A DNA stretch of 64,000 nt from Kaistia sp. 32K. GTDB taxonomy: Bacteria > Pseudomonadota > Alphaproteobacteria > Rhizobiales > Kaistiaceae. Every line of letters starts with the position of its first letter. Within the stretch, counting starts at the first letter, position 1. Location of the stretch: positions 1,054,001-1,118,000 of the forward strand of contig NZ_AP024269.1 of the NCBI RefSeq assembly GCF_016629525.1, in the 5' to 3' direction. A model generated the notes under the pieces. The model saw nothing but the letters and a program-made list of their open reading frames with translations, was not told the origin of the DNA and made no database searches. A program made the translations under genes and the position numbers. Below are positions 26,761-35,492 of this stretch, piece by piece.

Positions 26761-27608
26761 GCATCCGCACCGAGAAGCCACATGTCGTCCTGACGATCTA
26801 TGCCGGCTATGCCGTCGTCCTGCTGTTCTTCCTGCTGCCCGTGCTCTGGGTGGTGTCGCTGTCGTTCAGGCCGCTGGAGGAATTGTTCCAGACGACGCCG
26901 TCGCTCTGGCCGACCAACCCGACCTGGTCGAGCTATACGCGGGTCCTGACGGAGTCCTCCCTTCTCACCTACATCTGGAACTCGCTCAAGTTCGCGCTCG
27001 GCACCGTGGTGGGCGCGCTTCTGATCGCGATCCCGAGCGCTTATGCGCTGTCGCGGATCCGCTTCCGCTCGCCGCAGCGGAAGCGCGCGGTGATGCTCGG
27101 CATTCTCGCCGTCCAGCTGATCTCGCCCCTGGTCACGGTGCTGCCGCTCTACCGCTATTTCTCGACGCTCGGGCTGATCAACTCGCAGATCGCCGTGACC
27201 CTCGTCTACATCGCGGTCGAGGCGCCATTCGCGACCTGGATGCTGAAGGGTTTCTTCGACACCATCCCCCGGGCTCTCGACGACGCGGCGCGGATCGATG
27301 GCTGCTCGCGCCTTCAGGTGCTCACCCGCGTGCTGCTGCCCGTCATGCTGCCCGGCCTGTCCTCGACGGCGATCCTGCTGTCGATCGGCACCTGGGGCCA
27401 GTTCCTCATCCCCTACATCCTGCTCGATCAGAACGAGTTGCTGCCCGTCGGCGTCGGCATCCTGGAGTTCCAGTCCACCACCGATGCCGTCAGTACCAAC
27501 CTGCTCGCGGCGGCCGCTGTTCTCTCGTCGATCCCGGCGATCTTCATCTTCATCATTCTGCAACGCTTCATTATCGGCGCCCTGACATCCGGCGCCGTCA
27601 AAGGCTAA
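26757..27608 (+). CDS. CUT1 sugar ABC importer permease, MalG/UgpE-like
   Basis: This second permease, 283 residues, has six hydrophobic segments, the EAA loop LDDAARIDGCSRLQVL near residue 185 and a C-terminus ending GAVKG as in MalG relatives. The start ATG overlaps the previous stop (ATGA), with GAGGAGGGG before it. No ATP-binding subunit is encoded in the operon; a shared MsmX/UgpC-type ATPase elsewhere in the genome would be needed. Confidence 0.92.
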   Translation: MSIRTEKPHVVLTIYAGYAVVLLFFLLPVLWVVSLSFRPLEELFQTTPSLWPTNPTWSSYTRVLTESSLLTYIWNSLKFALGTVVGALLIAIPSAYALSRIRFRSPQRKRAVMLGILAVQLISPLVTVLPLYRYFSTLGLINSQIAVTLVYIAVEAPFATWMLKGFFDTIPRALDDAARIDGCSRLQVLTRVLLPVMLPGLSSTAILLSIGTWGQFLIPYILLDQNELLPVGVGILEFQSTTDAVSTNLLAAAAVLSSIPAIFIFIILQRFIIGALTSGAVKG

Positions 27609-27625
27609 GTCTTCGGAGGAATACT

Positions 27626-30004
27626 ATGCTGCACATGATCGGCAACGCGCATCTCGATCCGGTCTGGCTCTGGCGCTGGACGGAGGGCTGCGCCGAGGCC
27701 ATCGGCACGTGCTGGGCGGCGATCGACCGCCTGGACGAGGGGCAGGACTTCGTCTTTACCCGCGGCGAGGCGCAGGTCTATGCGTGGATCGAGGAGTTCG
27801 ATCTGCCGCTGTTCGAGCGTATCCGCCACTATATCGCCGAGGGCCGCTGGGTCGTCGTCAACGGCTGGTGGATCCAGCCGGACTGCAACCTGCCCTCGGG
27901 TGAGGCGATCATCCGCCAGGCCCTCTACGGCAAGCGCTACTTCAAGGAGAAGTTCGGTATCGATGTGCCGGTTGGCTACAACGTCGACTCCTTTGGTCAT
28001 GCCGCCACCTTCCCGATGCTGCTCCGGCATACCGGTTCCGACAGCTATGTCTTCATGCGGCCGGGTCCGCACGAGATGGAGCTGCCTTCGAACCTGTTCG
28101 ACTGGGTGTCGCCGGACGGCTCGCGGGTGCCGACCTTCCGCATCCAGATCGCCTACCACACCTCGCCGCGCAACATGAGCGTCGACGACAAGATCGCCTA
28201 CCACCAGAAGCTCACCGAGGAGGAGGGGCATCCCTTCATGTGCTTCTACGGTGTCGGCAATCACGGCGGCGGCCCGACCAAGGATAACATCGCCCGGATC
28301 GAGGCGCAGAAGGCGAACGGTGTCGACGTCGATTTCAGCGATCCGAACCGCTACTTCACCGAAGTTCGCGACCGGAACCTGGTCGAGGTCGACACCGAGC
28401 TGCAGTTCCACGCCATCGGCTGCTATGCCGTCGCGGCGGAGTTGAAGGCGCTGAACCGTCGCGCCGAGGCGCGTCTCAACCAGGCCGAGGCGGCCGCCAC
28501 GCTGGCGTTCCGCGAGGCAGGCGTGCCCTATCCGCGCGCCGCGCTGACCGAGCTCTGGCGCAAGCTGATGTTCAACCAGTTCCACGACACGCTGGGCGGC
28601 ACGTCGATCGAGAGCGCCTGTGAGGAGTCGGCGCATGACTTCGCGGCGATCCTCGCGGACTCGGACCTGATCATCAATGCGAGCCTGCGCCACCTGTCGC
28701 GGACCGTGCTGCCGCCGGTGGACCCGACGGACGCGACGTTCCTGATCGCCAACTTCAATCCAGGCTCGTTCGACGGGCTCTATGAAGTCGAGCCGTGGAC
28801 CGATTTCGACGCCAAGTCGCCGCGGCTTTTGATCGACGAGCAGGGCGAGCTGGTCCCGTTCCAGTACATCAGCCCCGAAGGCAAGACGACCGGCCTGCAG
28901 CGGATCGCCTTCCGCGTCGCCATTCCGGGCTTCGGCTACCGGGTGCTGCGTTTCGCCAAGCGGGACGAGGGTCTCGCCGCGCCGAGCGTGCATTTCGGCC
29001 GCGCGCTTTCGATCGACAACCTCGTCGTCGAGACGGCCGGCTGGCACCTGGCCATCGACCGTGCGACCGGCGCCATCGTCAAGCTGGTCAACAAGGCGAG
29101 CGGCCTCTCCGTGTTCACCGGCCCGGCGCATCAGGGGATCCTGATCGACGATCCGACCGATACCTGGAGCCACGGCATCGACCGTTTCGCCTTCGACGGC
29201 GAGACCGCGACGCTCGAGGCGCTCAACCTGCTCGAGGAAGGCAAGCTTCGCCGCGCCGTCGAGATCATCACCCGCGTCGGCGTCAGCCGCTTCGCGACGA
29301 CGGTCATCCTGCCGGAGCAGGCGGACCTGCCGGTCGACCTGCGCGTTCGTCTCGACTGGCACGAGAAGCACAAGCTGTTCCGGATCGCCTATCCGCTGGC
29401 TGGCTCACGCTTCGAATATGAGGTGCCGGCCGGCTGGACCGAACGGCCCGACGACGGCAAGGAAGTCTTCGGCCATCGCTGGGTCCGTGCCGTCCGCGAC
29501 GGCGTGACGGTGACGCTGATCAACGACGCGAAGTACAGCTACGCCGCCAAGGACGGCACGCTCTACATCTCGGCGACCCGCGCCCCGGTCTACGCCCACC
29601 ACGATCCGATCAAGCTCGAGCCCGGCGCCGTCTATCGCTATCTCGACCAGGGCGAGCAGGTCTTCGCGATCCGCATCCATGCCGGCGCCGAGGCGTCCCG
29701 CTCCGAGGCGATGCGGCTTGCCGACGAACTGCTGAAGCCGCCGGTCGCGACGCCGCATGTCAGCCGTGGCGGCAGCAAGCCGCACACGGGCCAGTGGCTC
29801 GACGTCCAGGGCGAGGCGGGCGCTGTGATCGCGCTCAAGATCGCTGAGGACAGTGACGCCACGGTCCTGCGGGCGATCGAGCTTGACGGGGAGGGCGGCA
29901 CGCTCCGCGTCGATGGCGCGTCCGTCGACATCGCTCCGCGCGGCATCGTCTCGGCGCGGCTCGACGGCGCCGTTCTCACGGAGATCGACGGTCTTGAGCG
30001 CTGA
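27626..30004 (+). CDS. GH38 alpha-mannosidase
   Basis: This is a retaining alpha-mannosidase of glycoside hydrolase family 38, 792 residues, no signal peptide, so cytoplasmic. The zinc site HLDPVWLW lies at the N-terminus, the nucleophile aspartate in GYNVDSFGHA (near residue 120) and another catalytic-site block in NQFHDTLGG. GGAGGAATACT precedes the ATG at 27626. It probably releases mannose from the oligosaccharide brought in by the importer just upstream. It overlaps the kinase gene by about 11 bases. Confidence 0.93.
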   Translation: MLHMIGNAHLDPVWLWRWTEGCAEAIGTCWAAIDRLDEGQDFVFTRGEAQVYAWIEEFDLPLFERIRHYIAEGRWVVVNGWWIQPDCNLPSGEAIIRQALYGKRYFKEKFGIDVPVGYNVDSFGHAATFPMLLRHTGSDSYVFMRPGPHEMELPSNLFDWVSPDGSRVPTFRIQIAYHTSPRNMSVDDKIAYHQKLTEEEGHPFMCFYGVGNHGGGPTKDNIARIEAQKANGVDVDFSDPNRYFTEVRDRNLVEVDTELQFHAIGCYAVAAELKALNRRAEARLNQAEAAATLAFREAGVPYPRAALTELWRKLMFNQFHDTLGGTSIESACEESAHDFAAILADSDLIINASLRHLSRTVLPPVDPTDATFLIANFNPGSFDGLYEVEPWTDFDAKSPRLLIDEQGELVPFQYISPEGKTTGLQRIAFRVAIPGFGYRVLRFAKRDEGLAAPSVHFGRALSIDNLVVETAGWHLAIDRATGAIVKLVNKASGLSVFTGPAHQGILIDDPTDTWSHGIDRFAFDGETATLEALNLLEEGKLRRAVEIITRVGVSRFATTVILPEQADLPVDLRVRLDWHEKHKLFRIAYPLAGSRFEYEVPAGWTERPDDGKEVFGHRWVRAVRDGVTVTLINDAKYSYAAKDGTLYISATRAPVYAHHDPIKLEPGAVYRYLDQGEQVFAIRIHAGAEASRSEAMRLADELLKPPVATPHVSRGGSKPHTGQWLDVQGEAGAVIALKIAEDSDATVLRAIELDGEGGTLRVDGASVDIAPRGIVSARLDGAVLTEIDGLER

Positions 30005-30932
30005 TACGCCGAACCTGCTCGGCATCGACATCGGTGGCACCAAGACCGCCATCGTTGTCGGCTCGCCCGACGGGAAGATTGTCGAGCGGTTCCAGTTCGC
30101 CTCGCTGGCCGAGCGTGGGCTGGAACCGATGCTCGGTGATATCGAGAGTCATGCGCAGACGATGCGCGACCGGTTTCCGGGCATCGCGGCGATCGGCGTG
30201 TCTGTCGGCGGACCGGTCGATGCCGAGGCGGGGATGGTTCTCGGCCCGCCCAACCTGCCCGGATGGGATGCCGTGCCGCTCGCGGCGCGGCTCGCCGAAC
30301 GCTTCGGCGTGCCGGCCCGGATCGAGCACGACGCCAAGGCGTGCGCGCTGGCGGAATGGCGCTACGGCGCCGGCCGCGGCACGCGCGACATGGTCTTCCT
30401 GACGCTGGGCACCGGCCTCGGCGCCGGCATCATCGCCGGCGGCCGGATCCTGCGCGGGCGCGGCAACCTGGCCGGCGAGGTCGGCCATTGGCGGGTGCAT
30501 GAGGACGGGCCGCTGATCTATGGCAAGCGTGGCTCCTATGAGGGCTGGGCGAGCGGCGCCGGCCTGCCGGCGCTGGCCCGCTTCCTGAAGCCCGGTCAGT
30601 TCGACGAGCTGCTGGACACGGCAGAGCTCGGCGGCCGGGCGCGGAGCGGCGATGCGATGGCGATCGCGGTGATTGCCGAGGCGGGCCGTGCGCTGGGGCG
30701 CGGACTGGCGCTGCTGGTCGACCTGCTCGCACCCGAGGCCATCGTCCTCGGCAATCTCGCAAGCCGGCTCGGGCCGGACTTCCTCGACGCCGCGAAAGAT
30801 GAACTCGCCAGGGAGGCGCTGCCGGCGCTGGCCGCGAACTGCCGCCTCCTGCATTGCGAACTCGGTGACGGGATCGGCGACATGGCCGCCCTCTCGGTTG
30901 CAGCCTCGGCGCTGCACAAGGAGCAGAATTGA
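29994..30932 (+). CDS. ROK-family sugar kinase lacking the zinc-binding cysteines
   Basis: This is a ROK-family kinase of about 312 residues, likely phosphorylating the released sugar. It has the phosphate motif GIDIGGTKTA and the TLGTGLGAGI block, then GEVGHW with the first zinc ligand. The usual CxCGxxGCxE is replaced by LIYGKRGSYE, so all three zinc cysteines are absent. The start is taken as TTG at 29994 (no ATG or GTG is well placed), with GGAG about ten bases upstream. It overlaps the mannosidase stop and is followed directly by the isomerase gene. Mannokinase or glucokinase activity is an inference from context. Confidence 0.85.
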   Translation: MSADTPNLLGIDIGGTKTAIVVGSPDGKIVERFQFASLAERGLEPMLGDIESHAQTMRDRFPGIAAIGVSVGGPVDAEAGMVLGPPNLPGWDAVPLAARLAERFGVPARIEHDAKACALAEWRYGAGRGTRDMVFLTLGTGLGAGIIAGGRILRGRGNLAGEVGHWRVHEDGPLIYGKRGSYEGWASGAGLPALARFLKPGQFDELLDTAELGGRARSGDAMAIAVIAEAGRALGRGLALLVDLLAPEAIVLGNLASRLGPDFLDAAKDELAREALPALAANCRLLHCELGDGIGDMAALSVAASALHKEQN

Positions 30933-31525
30933 TGATCTTGCAGACTAGGATCGGCGACGCGACGCGAGCCTTCGAAGGCTTGACCCGCATGGAGCCGGAC
31001 ATCGAGCGCGCGGCGCAGTCGATCGTCTCGACCCTGCGTCGGGGTGGCCGCGTTCTGGTATGCGGCAATGGCGGCAGCGCGGCCGAAGGGCAGCATCTTG
31101 TGACCGAACTCGTCGGTCGCTACCGCTCGAACCGGCAGCCGCTGCCGGCTATCTATCTCGGCGGCGACGTCGGCCAGATGACTTGCATCGCCAATGATTT
31201 CACCTGGGATGACGTTTTTGCGCGGCCGTTGCGAGCGCTGGCCCAGCCGGGGGATCTGCTTCTCTGCCTCTCGACCAGCGGCACGTCGTCCAACATCATC
31301 GCCGCGCTGAGCGCCGCGCGCGAGATGGCGATCGAGAGCATCGCGCTGCTCGGCCGGTCCGGCGGCGACGCGGCCGCGCTGGCTGATCACCCCCTGATCG
31401 TGGCCTCGGCGGATACCGGGCGCATCCAGGAGGTGCATCTCTTTCTGATCCACTGGTTCTGCGAATACATTGAGGTGGCGTTCCCGGCCAAACCGGCGGC
31501 ATCATCGATCCAGCTTAGTGCGTAA
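30932..31525 (+). CDS. SIS-domain sugar-phosphate isomerase, GmhA/DiaA-like
   Basis: This 197-residue single SIS-domain protein has the phosphosugar-binding CGNGGSAAEGQHLVTEL and the LCLSTSGTSSN loop, matching the GmhA/DiaA family. The start ATG at 30932 overlaps the kinase stop as TGATG and has AAGGAG eight bases upstream. In this operon it probably isomerises the sugar phosphate made by the ROK kinase. A lipopolysaccharide heptose role is less likely, since no heptose genes are nearby. Confidence 0.85.
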   Translation: MILQTRIGDATRAFEGLTRMEPDIERAAQSIVSTLRRGGRVLVCGNGGSAAEGQHLVTELVGRYRSNRQPLPAIYLGGDVGQMTCIANDFTWDDVFARPLRALAQPGDLLLCLSTSGTSSNIIAALSAAREMAIESIALLGRSGGDAAALADHPLIVASADTGRIQEVHLFLIHWFCEYIEVAFPAKPAASSIQLSA

Positions 31526-31535
31526 AGGAGCCTGA

Positions 31536-32474
31536 ATGTCTCGCGCTCGCCGTGACGTCGAAACGATCCTGAAGGTGGCGCGCATGCGGTACGATCAGCG
31601 GCTCAGCCCCGCCGAGATCGCCCAGACGCTCGCCATTTCGGAATCGACGGTGAGCCGCGTGTTGCGGACGGCGATGGATCTCGGATTCGTCGAGGTCCAG
31701 GTGACCGCATCGGGCTGGCGTGATGCCGAACTGGAGCACCAGCTGATCCAGCGGTTCGGCCTCGCCGCCGCCGTCGTCGTCCAGAACCGGGAAACCGGAG
31801 GGCCGTTCGGCCTGCTGCCGCGCGCGCTCGCCAATGCGATCGAGGACAGGCTGACGAGCGGAACCATCATCGGCGTCTCCGATGGCGAGACGGTCGCGGC
31901 CCTCGCCGCGGCGGTCCGCCGGGGCAAGTCCGACGATGTCGATGTTGTTTCGATGATCGGCGGCCTGGGCGCGGCCCAGGTCCATACCTATTCGACCGAG
32001 ATCGGCCGGCTCTTCGCGGCGAATGTCGGCGGTAGGGCGTGGCAGTTGCCGGCGCCCGCCGTCGTCGAGGACGTCGAGGCGGCCCGCTCGCTTCTCGGCA
32101 TGGGGCTTGTTCGCTCGGTCTTCGAAAAGATGAACCGCGCCTCGATCGCCGTTGTCGGCGTCGGCGCGATGACACCGCAGGCCGCCGTGTTCAGCCACGG
32201 CATGATTGACCCCGCCGAGATCGACGCGATCAAGGCGAAAGGCGCTGTCGGCTCGATCTGCGCCCGCTTCTACGACAAGAACGGCTCTCCCATCCGCTCC
32301 GCCTTCGACGACCGCACCATTGCGATCGCGCTCGACGATCTGGCGAAGATCGAGCTCCGGTTCGGCGCCGCGCTCGGCTCAGGGAAGCGCGAGGCGATCG
32401 ACGCGGCGCTCCGGGGTGGGCTGATCAACGCGCTGGCGACGGATGCCCCGACAGCGCAGGCGCTCCTGCAATAG
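31536..32474 (+). CDS. SorC-type sugar-binding transcriptional regulator
   Basis: This 312-residue regulator has a helix-turn-helix at residues 20-50 (LSPAEIAQTLAISESTVSRV) and a C-terminal SorC/CggR-type sugar-phosphate-binding domain with the GVSDGETV loop. AAAGGAGCC precedes the ATG. Last gene of the mannoside operon, it probably senses a phosphorylated sugar product and acts at the palindrome near 24480. Convergent with the response-regulator gene, from which it is separated by 44 bases. Confidence 0.88.
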   Translation: MSRARRDVETILKVARMRYDQRLSPAEIAQTLAISESTVSRVLRTAMDLGFVEVQVTASGWRDAELEHQLIQRFGLAAAVVVQNRETGGPFGLLPRALANAIEDRLTSGTIIGVSDGETVAALAAAVRRGKSDDVDVVSMIGGLGAAQVHTYSTEIGRLFAANVGGRAWQLPAPAVVEDVEAARSLLGMGLVRSVFEKMNRASIAVVGVGAMTPQAAVFSHGMIDPAEIDAIKAKGAVGSICARFYDKNGSPIRSAFDDRTIAIALDDLAKIELRFGAALGSGKREAIDAALRGGLINALATDAPTAQALLQ

Positions 32475-32518
32475 ACGTGCTGTGAGTGGAGACTCGCCGG
32501 CCGCAATTGGTCGCGACG

Positions 32519-33196
32519 TCAACCATGGGTTCTTTCACTCTGCGAATGCGCGCCGTCCACTCCGGTGTTCGCTGCATCGAGCTTGAGTTGGTCCGCCATG
32601 CGAACCAGCTCGGCAAGCGAACCGGCCTGCATCTTCTGCATCACCCGCGCCCTGCGAACCTTCACCGTGACTTCCTTGACGCCGAGTTCAGAGGCGATCT
32701 GCTTGTTCAGGAGCCCCCGGACGACCCGATTGAGCACGTCGCGCTCGCCGGCGTTGAGGTTTTCCCAACGTCGTTGAAGTTCCGAGGAAATCCGTGCCTG
32801 ATCCAGCCTCTGCTGATCCCGGGCGATGGCAATCTGCACCGCGTCGAGCAGATCGTGATCGCGGAACGGCTTCGTCAGAAAGTCGACGGCCCCGTCCTTG
32901 ATCGCCTTGACGCCCATGGCGATATCACCGTGGCCGGTGATGAAAACGACGGGAATCCGGATGTCGAGGCTCTCCATCTGAAGGTGGAAATCCGTCCCGC
33001 TCTGCTCGGGCATCCGGACGTCGAGAACGAGGCAGGCCGGACCCGTCGTGCGCGCGTGGTCGAGGAACTCGCGAACAGAGGAAAAGGCGACGGCCTGCAA
33101 GGCAACCGAGGCGAAGAGATCCTCGAGCGACACCCGCATCGAGCGATCATCGTCGATGATATAGACGACGGGGCGGGGAGGGTTCGATATCGTCAT
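32519..33196 (-). CDS. FixJ-type response regulator
   Basis: This 225-residue two-component regulator has a receiver domain at residues 10-130 with the acidic pair (IIDDD), phospho-acceptor Asp in VLDVRMPEQSG, the switch Thr in FITGHGD and Lys in LTKPF. The C-terminal LuxR-type helix-turn-helix (NAGERDVLNRVVRGLLNKQI) follows. The start ATG at 33196 overlaps the kinase stop by four bases. It is the cognate output of that kinase; targets are unknown. Confidence 0.92.
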   Translation of the reverse strand: MTISNPPRPVVYIIDDDRSMRVSLEDLFASVALQAVAFSSVREFLDHARTTGPACLVLDVRMPEQSGTDFHLQMESLDIRIPVVFITGHGDIAMGVKAIKDGAVDFLTKPFRDHDLLDAVQIAIARDQQRLDQARISSELQRRWENLNAGERDVLNRVVRGLLNKQIASELGVKEVTVKVRRARVMQKMQAGSLAELVRMADQLKLDAANTGVDGAHSQSERTHG

Positions 33197-34269
33197 GCCG
33201 CCGCTCCCGTCGCCTTCACGTTGAAGAGGAAAATCACGCCCGGGCCGCCTGCGACCGGTTGCGTCCAGATGTGTCCGCCATTGTTCTCCACGATCGCGCG
33301 GCTGATGGTCAGGCCGAGGCCGAAGCCCCGCTCCTTCGTCGTCCAGAAGGCGTCGAACAGATGCTGCGCCGTCTCGGACGAGAGTCCGGGTCCGTTGTCC
33401 GAGATCGAGAACCGGATCTTTCCTGCAGGTTCCAGTTCGCTCGCGATCGCGAGCCGGAGCGTGCGGTCGGGGAGGGCCGATGCGGCCTCCATGGCGTTCA
33501 ACACCAGATTGCCGACGACCTGCTGGATCTGGACCCGATCCGCGAATGCCGCCGGCAGCCCTTCGGCCAGCGACAGGGAGACTTCCGCGCCGGTTCGGGT
33601 CATGTCGCCTTGCGACAGCTCCAGAACCTCGCGGACCGCCTGGTTGAAATCGAATTCGGCCTTGCGCGGCGCCTCGCTTCTCGCCATGCCGCGCACGCGG
33701 GCGAGGATATCGCTGGCGCGGTTCGCGTCGCCCGCTATCCGCTCGACCGCCGCCAGGGCTTTCTCCACATTGGGCGGTTCCTGCGCCAGCCAGCGGCTGC
33801 ACGCGCTGGCGCTGGTGGCAATAGCCCCGAGCGGCTGGCTGACCTCATGCGCGATCGAGGTCGTCAACTGGCCGAGTGTCGTCAGCCGGGCCATCCGCAA
33901 CAACCGTTCGCGCGCCTCATGGGCCGATTGTTCCGCGGATTTCAGCTTCAGGCCCAGATAGGCCGTCACCCCGATGACCACCACGCTGATGGTCGTGTTG
34001 ATGATGCCGACCTCATAGGCGCCGGAACGGGTGAGCTCGAAGCTCACAAGGGTCAGCAGGACGCTGGCGCCCGTCAGGATCACGACCGTGCGGACCGAGA
34101 GAAATTGCGTCGCGATCAGCAGGACCGCCGTGTAGAGGACAGCCGCCGCGACGGCGTAGTCGGTCACCGTATCGACGACGAAAATCACCGTCATGAGGGC
34201 GATCAACATGGCAAGCACGACCGTCGACCGCGAAATCGCGGGGACTCGTGATACCGCCTTCCTCAGCAT
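33193..34269 (-). CDS. Membrane sensor histidine kinase
   Basis: This 358-residue kinase has four to five N-terminal membrane segments (residues 15-110) and no obvious PAS domain. The H-box SIAHEVSQPLGAIAT (phospho-His near residue 140), N-box VLNAMEA, G1 SDNGPGLS and G2 GFGLGL are all present. Its HisKA class resembles FixL/TodS-type kinases. It starts 97 bases after the mgtC stop on the same strand, so co-transcription with the magnesium genes is possible. AAGGC sits before the ATG. The stimulus is not evident. Confidence 0.9.
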   Translation of the reverse strand: MLRKAVSRVPAISRSTVVLAMLIALMTVIFVVDTVTDYAVAAAVLYTAVLLIATQFLSVRTVVILTGASVLLTLVSFELTRSGAYEVGIINTTISVVVIGVTAYLGLKLKSAEQSAHEARERLLRMARLTTLGQLTTSIAHEVSQPLGAIATSASACSRWLAQEPPNVEKALAAVERIAGDANRASDILARVRGMARSEAPRKAEFDFNQAVREVLELSQGDMTRTGAEVSLSLAEGLPAAFADRVQIQQVVGNLVLNAMEAASALPDRTLRLAIASELEPAGKIRFSISDNGPGLSSETAQHLFDAFWTTKERGFGLGLTISRAIVENNGGHIWTQPVAGGPGVIFLFNVKATGAAA

Positions 34270-34366
34270 GGCCCGGCCTTTCGAAAAGTCACCCCGGATG
34301 CCTCACGTCCCAGCGACGATCCGTTTCCATCCAAGCTTCCTGCAGCATGACGGCCGATACTAGCCT

Positions 34367-35068
34367 CTAAGCGCCTGCGATGCGCCAGCGTGCCGAGGTG
34401 ATGCGCGGTTCCAGGCTGAGCCGGCCGATGATCTGCTCGAGAAGACGATGCTGCCGGTCGTCGGCGTAGATCGAGGCGCAGACCTCGACGCGATCGGTTT
34501 CCTCGATATTGGTGCTCTCCAGTTCGCGGATGTGGAGCCGGTCGCCAAGGTCGCGCAGGAGCAGGGCCCGGACATGGGCTTCCGCCTCGCCATGGCAGAT
34601 GATGCTGATGGCATAGCTGTTGTCGCCTTCGCTTTGGCCGATCGCCTGCCGGTCCAGCAGGCGAACCAGCGGTCGGAGCAGGCCATTCACCGCGATCACA
34701 AATGCTGTGGCGATGGCCGCATGGAAGAAGAAGCCGGCGCCGCAAAGCGTGCCGATCGCCGCGGAACACCACAGGGTGGCCGCGGTATTGAGCCCCCGGA
34801 CGTTCAATCCTTCCTTGAAGATGATGCCCGCGCCGAGGAAGCCGATCCCCGAAACGACCTGTGCCGCGACGCGGGTCGGACTGGCATCCCCCGGGAAAAG
34901 GCCGGCGAAGACCACGAACATCGATGCCCCGAGTGCGACCAGCGTGTTGGTGCGCAACCCGGCCATCCGCTGATGCAATTGCCGCTCGAAACCGATCAGG
35001 CCGCCCAGGAGAAACGCGCTGCCCAGAGCGGCCACCGTCGGCACGAGACTTTCCCAATTCACGTCCAT
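34367..35068 (-). CDS. mgtC: MgtC/SapB-family membrane protein
   Basis: This 233-residue protein has four to five N-terminal hydrophobic segments with the MgtC hallmarks GLIGFERQ, LRTNTLVALGA and GIGFLGAGIIFK, and a cytoplasmic C-terminal ACT-like tail of about 80 residues. MgtC proteins help cells cope with low magnesium and modulate ATP synthase and phosphate uptake. Located downstream of an MgtA-type ATPase, as in many bacteria. The hypothetical gene upstream ends ten bases earlier. Confidence 0.92.
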   Translation of the reverse strand: MDVNWESLVPTVAALGSAFLLGGLIGFERQLHQRMAGLRTNTLVALGASMFVVFAGLFPGDASPTRVAAQVVSGIGFLGAGIIFKEGLNVRGLNTAATLWCSAAIGTLCGAGFFFHAAIATAFVIAVNGLLRPLVRLLDRQAIGQSEGDNSYAISIICHGEAEAHVRALLLRDLGDRLHIRELESTNIEETDRVEVCASIYADDRQHRLLEQIIGRLSLEPRITSARWRIAGA

Positions 35069-35077
35069 CTTCGCCTG

Positions 35078-35395
35078 CTACCAACTTCCTTTGCGGAGAA
35101 GCCTTATCGAGGCCCGGTTCAGGCGATTGGCCCAGCGGAAGAGCAGGCCCACCTCGGCGCGGCTGAGAAAGCCGCTTCGGGCCAACTTCATCGTCACCTC
35201 GAACAGCCTGTGCGAAGCGGCTGCCATCAGCCAGCACAACCACCGCTCGATGCGGCAGCGCATGCGCGCCAGAAAGCCCTTGGGACGCTTGCGGGATGGC
35301 TCCGCAGCCGGTCGGTAGGGCGGGGGCGTGCGACGCGGCGCCGGCGACGACGCGGAGGTATTGACGAACGCCAGAGCGAACGGGGCATCGCGCAT
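35078..35395 (-). CDS. Small basic hypothetical protein between mgtA and mgtC
   Basis: This is a 105-residue basic protein with a proline-rich N-terminal third and a C-terminal part that may form helices (residues 45-100). I do not recognise a family. It is supported as a real gene by a strong ribosome site (AAAGGAGACC) before the ATG at 35395, by fitting tightly between mgtA and mgtC, and by the lack of any competing frame. The leading sequence MRDAPFALAFVNTS is unlike a signal peptide. Confidence 0.7.
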   Translation of the reverse strand: MRDAPFALAFVNTSASSPAPRRTPPPYRPAAEPSRKRPKGFLARMRCRIERWLCWLMAAASHRLFEVTMKLARSGFLSRAEVGLLFRWANRLNRASIRLLRKGSW

Positions 35396-35437
35396 GGCAG
35401 GTCTCCTTTGACCCTTCAGGATTTTCGTGGGATTGGC

Positions 35438-35470
35438 GATGGCGGGCGGCGACGATCGCCGCCCGCCATC
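35438..35470 (-). terminator. Fifteen-base-pair perfect hairpin after mgtA
   Basis: A perfect stem, GATGGCGGGCGGCGA with its complement, and a three-base loop lies 22 bases past the mgtA stop. T-rich sequence (GTTTGTTT) follows on the plus strand; on the minus strand, the direction of the operon, there is no U-tract. It may be a stability element or partial terminator between mgtA and the small downstream gene rather than a full stop. Confidence 0.55.
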
Positions 35471-35492
35471 GCGTTTGTTTCCGGTCAGCCGA

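Noticed and set aside
27605..29371. Minus-strand open frame opposite the alpha-mannosidase gene
   Set aside because: No motif and no ribosome site; the GH38 enzyme on the plus strand explains the region.
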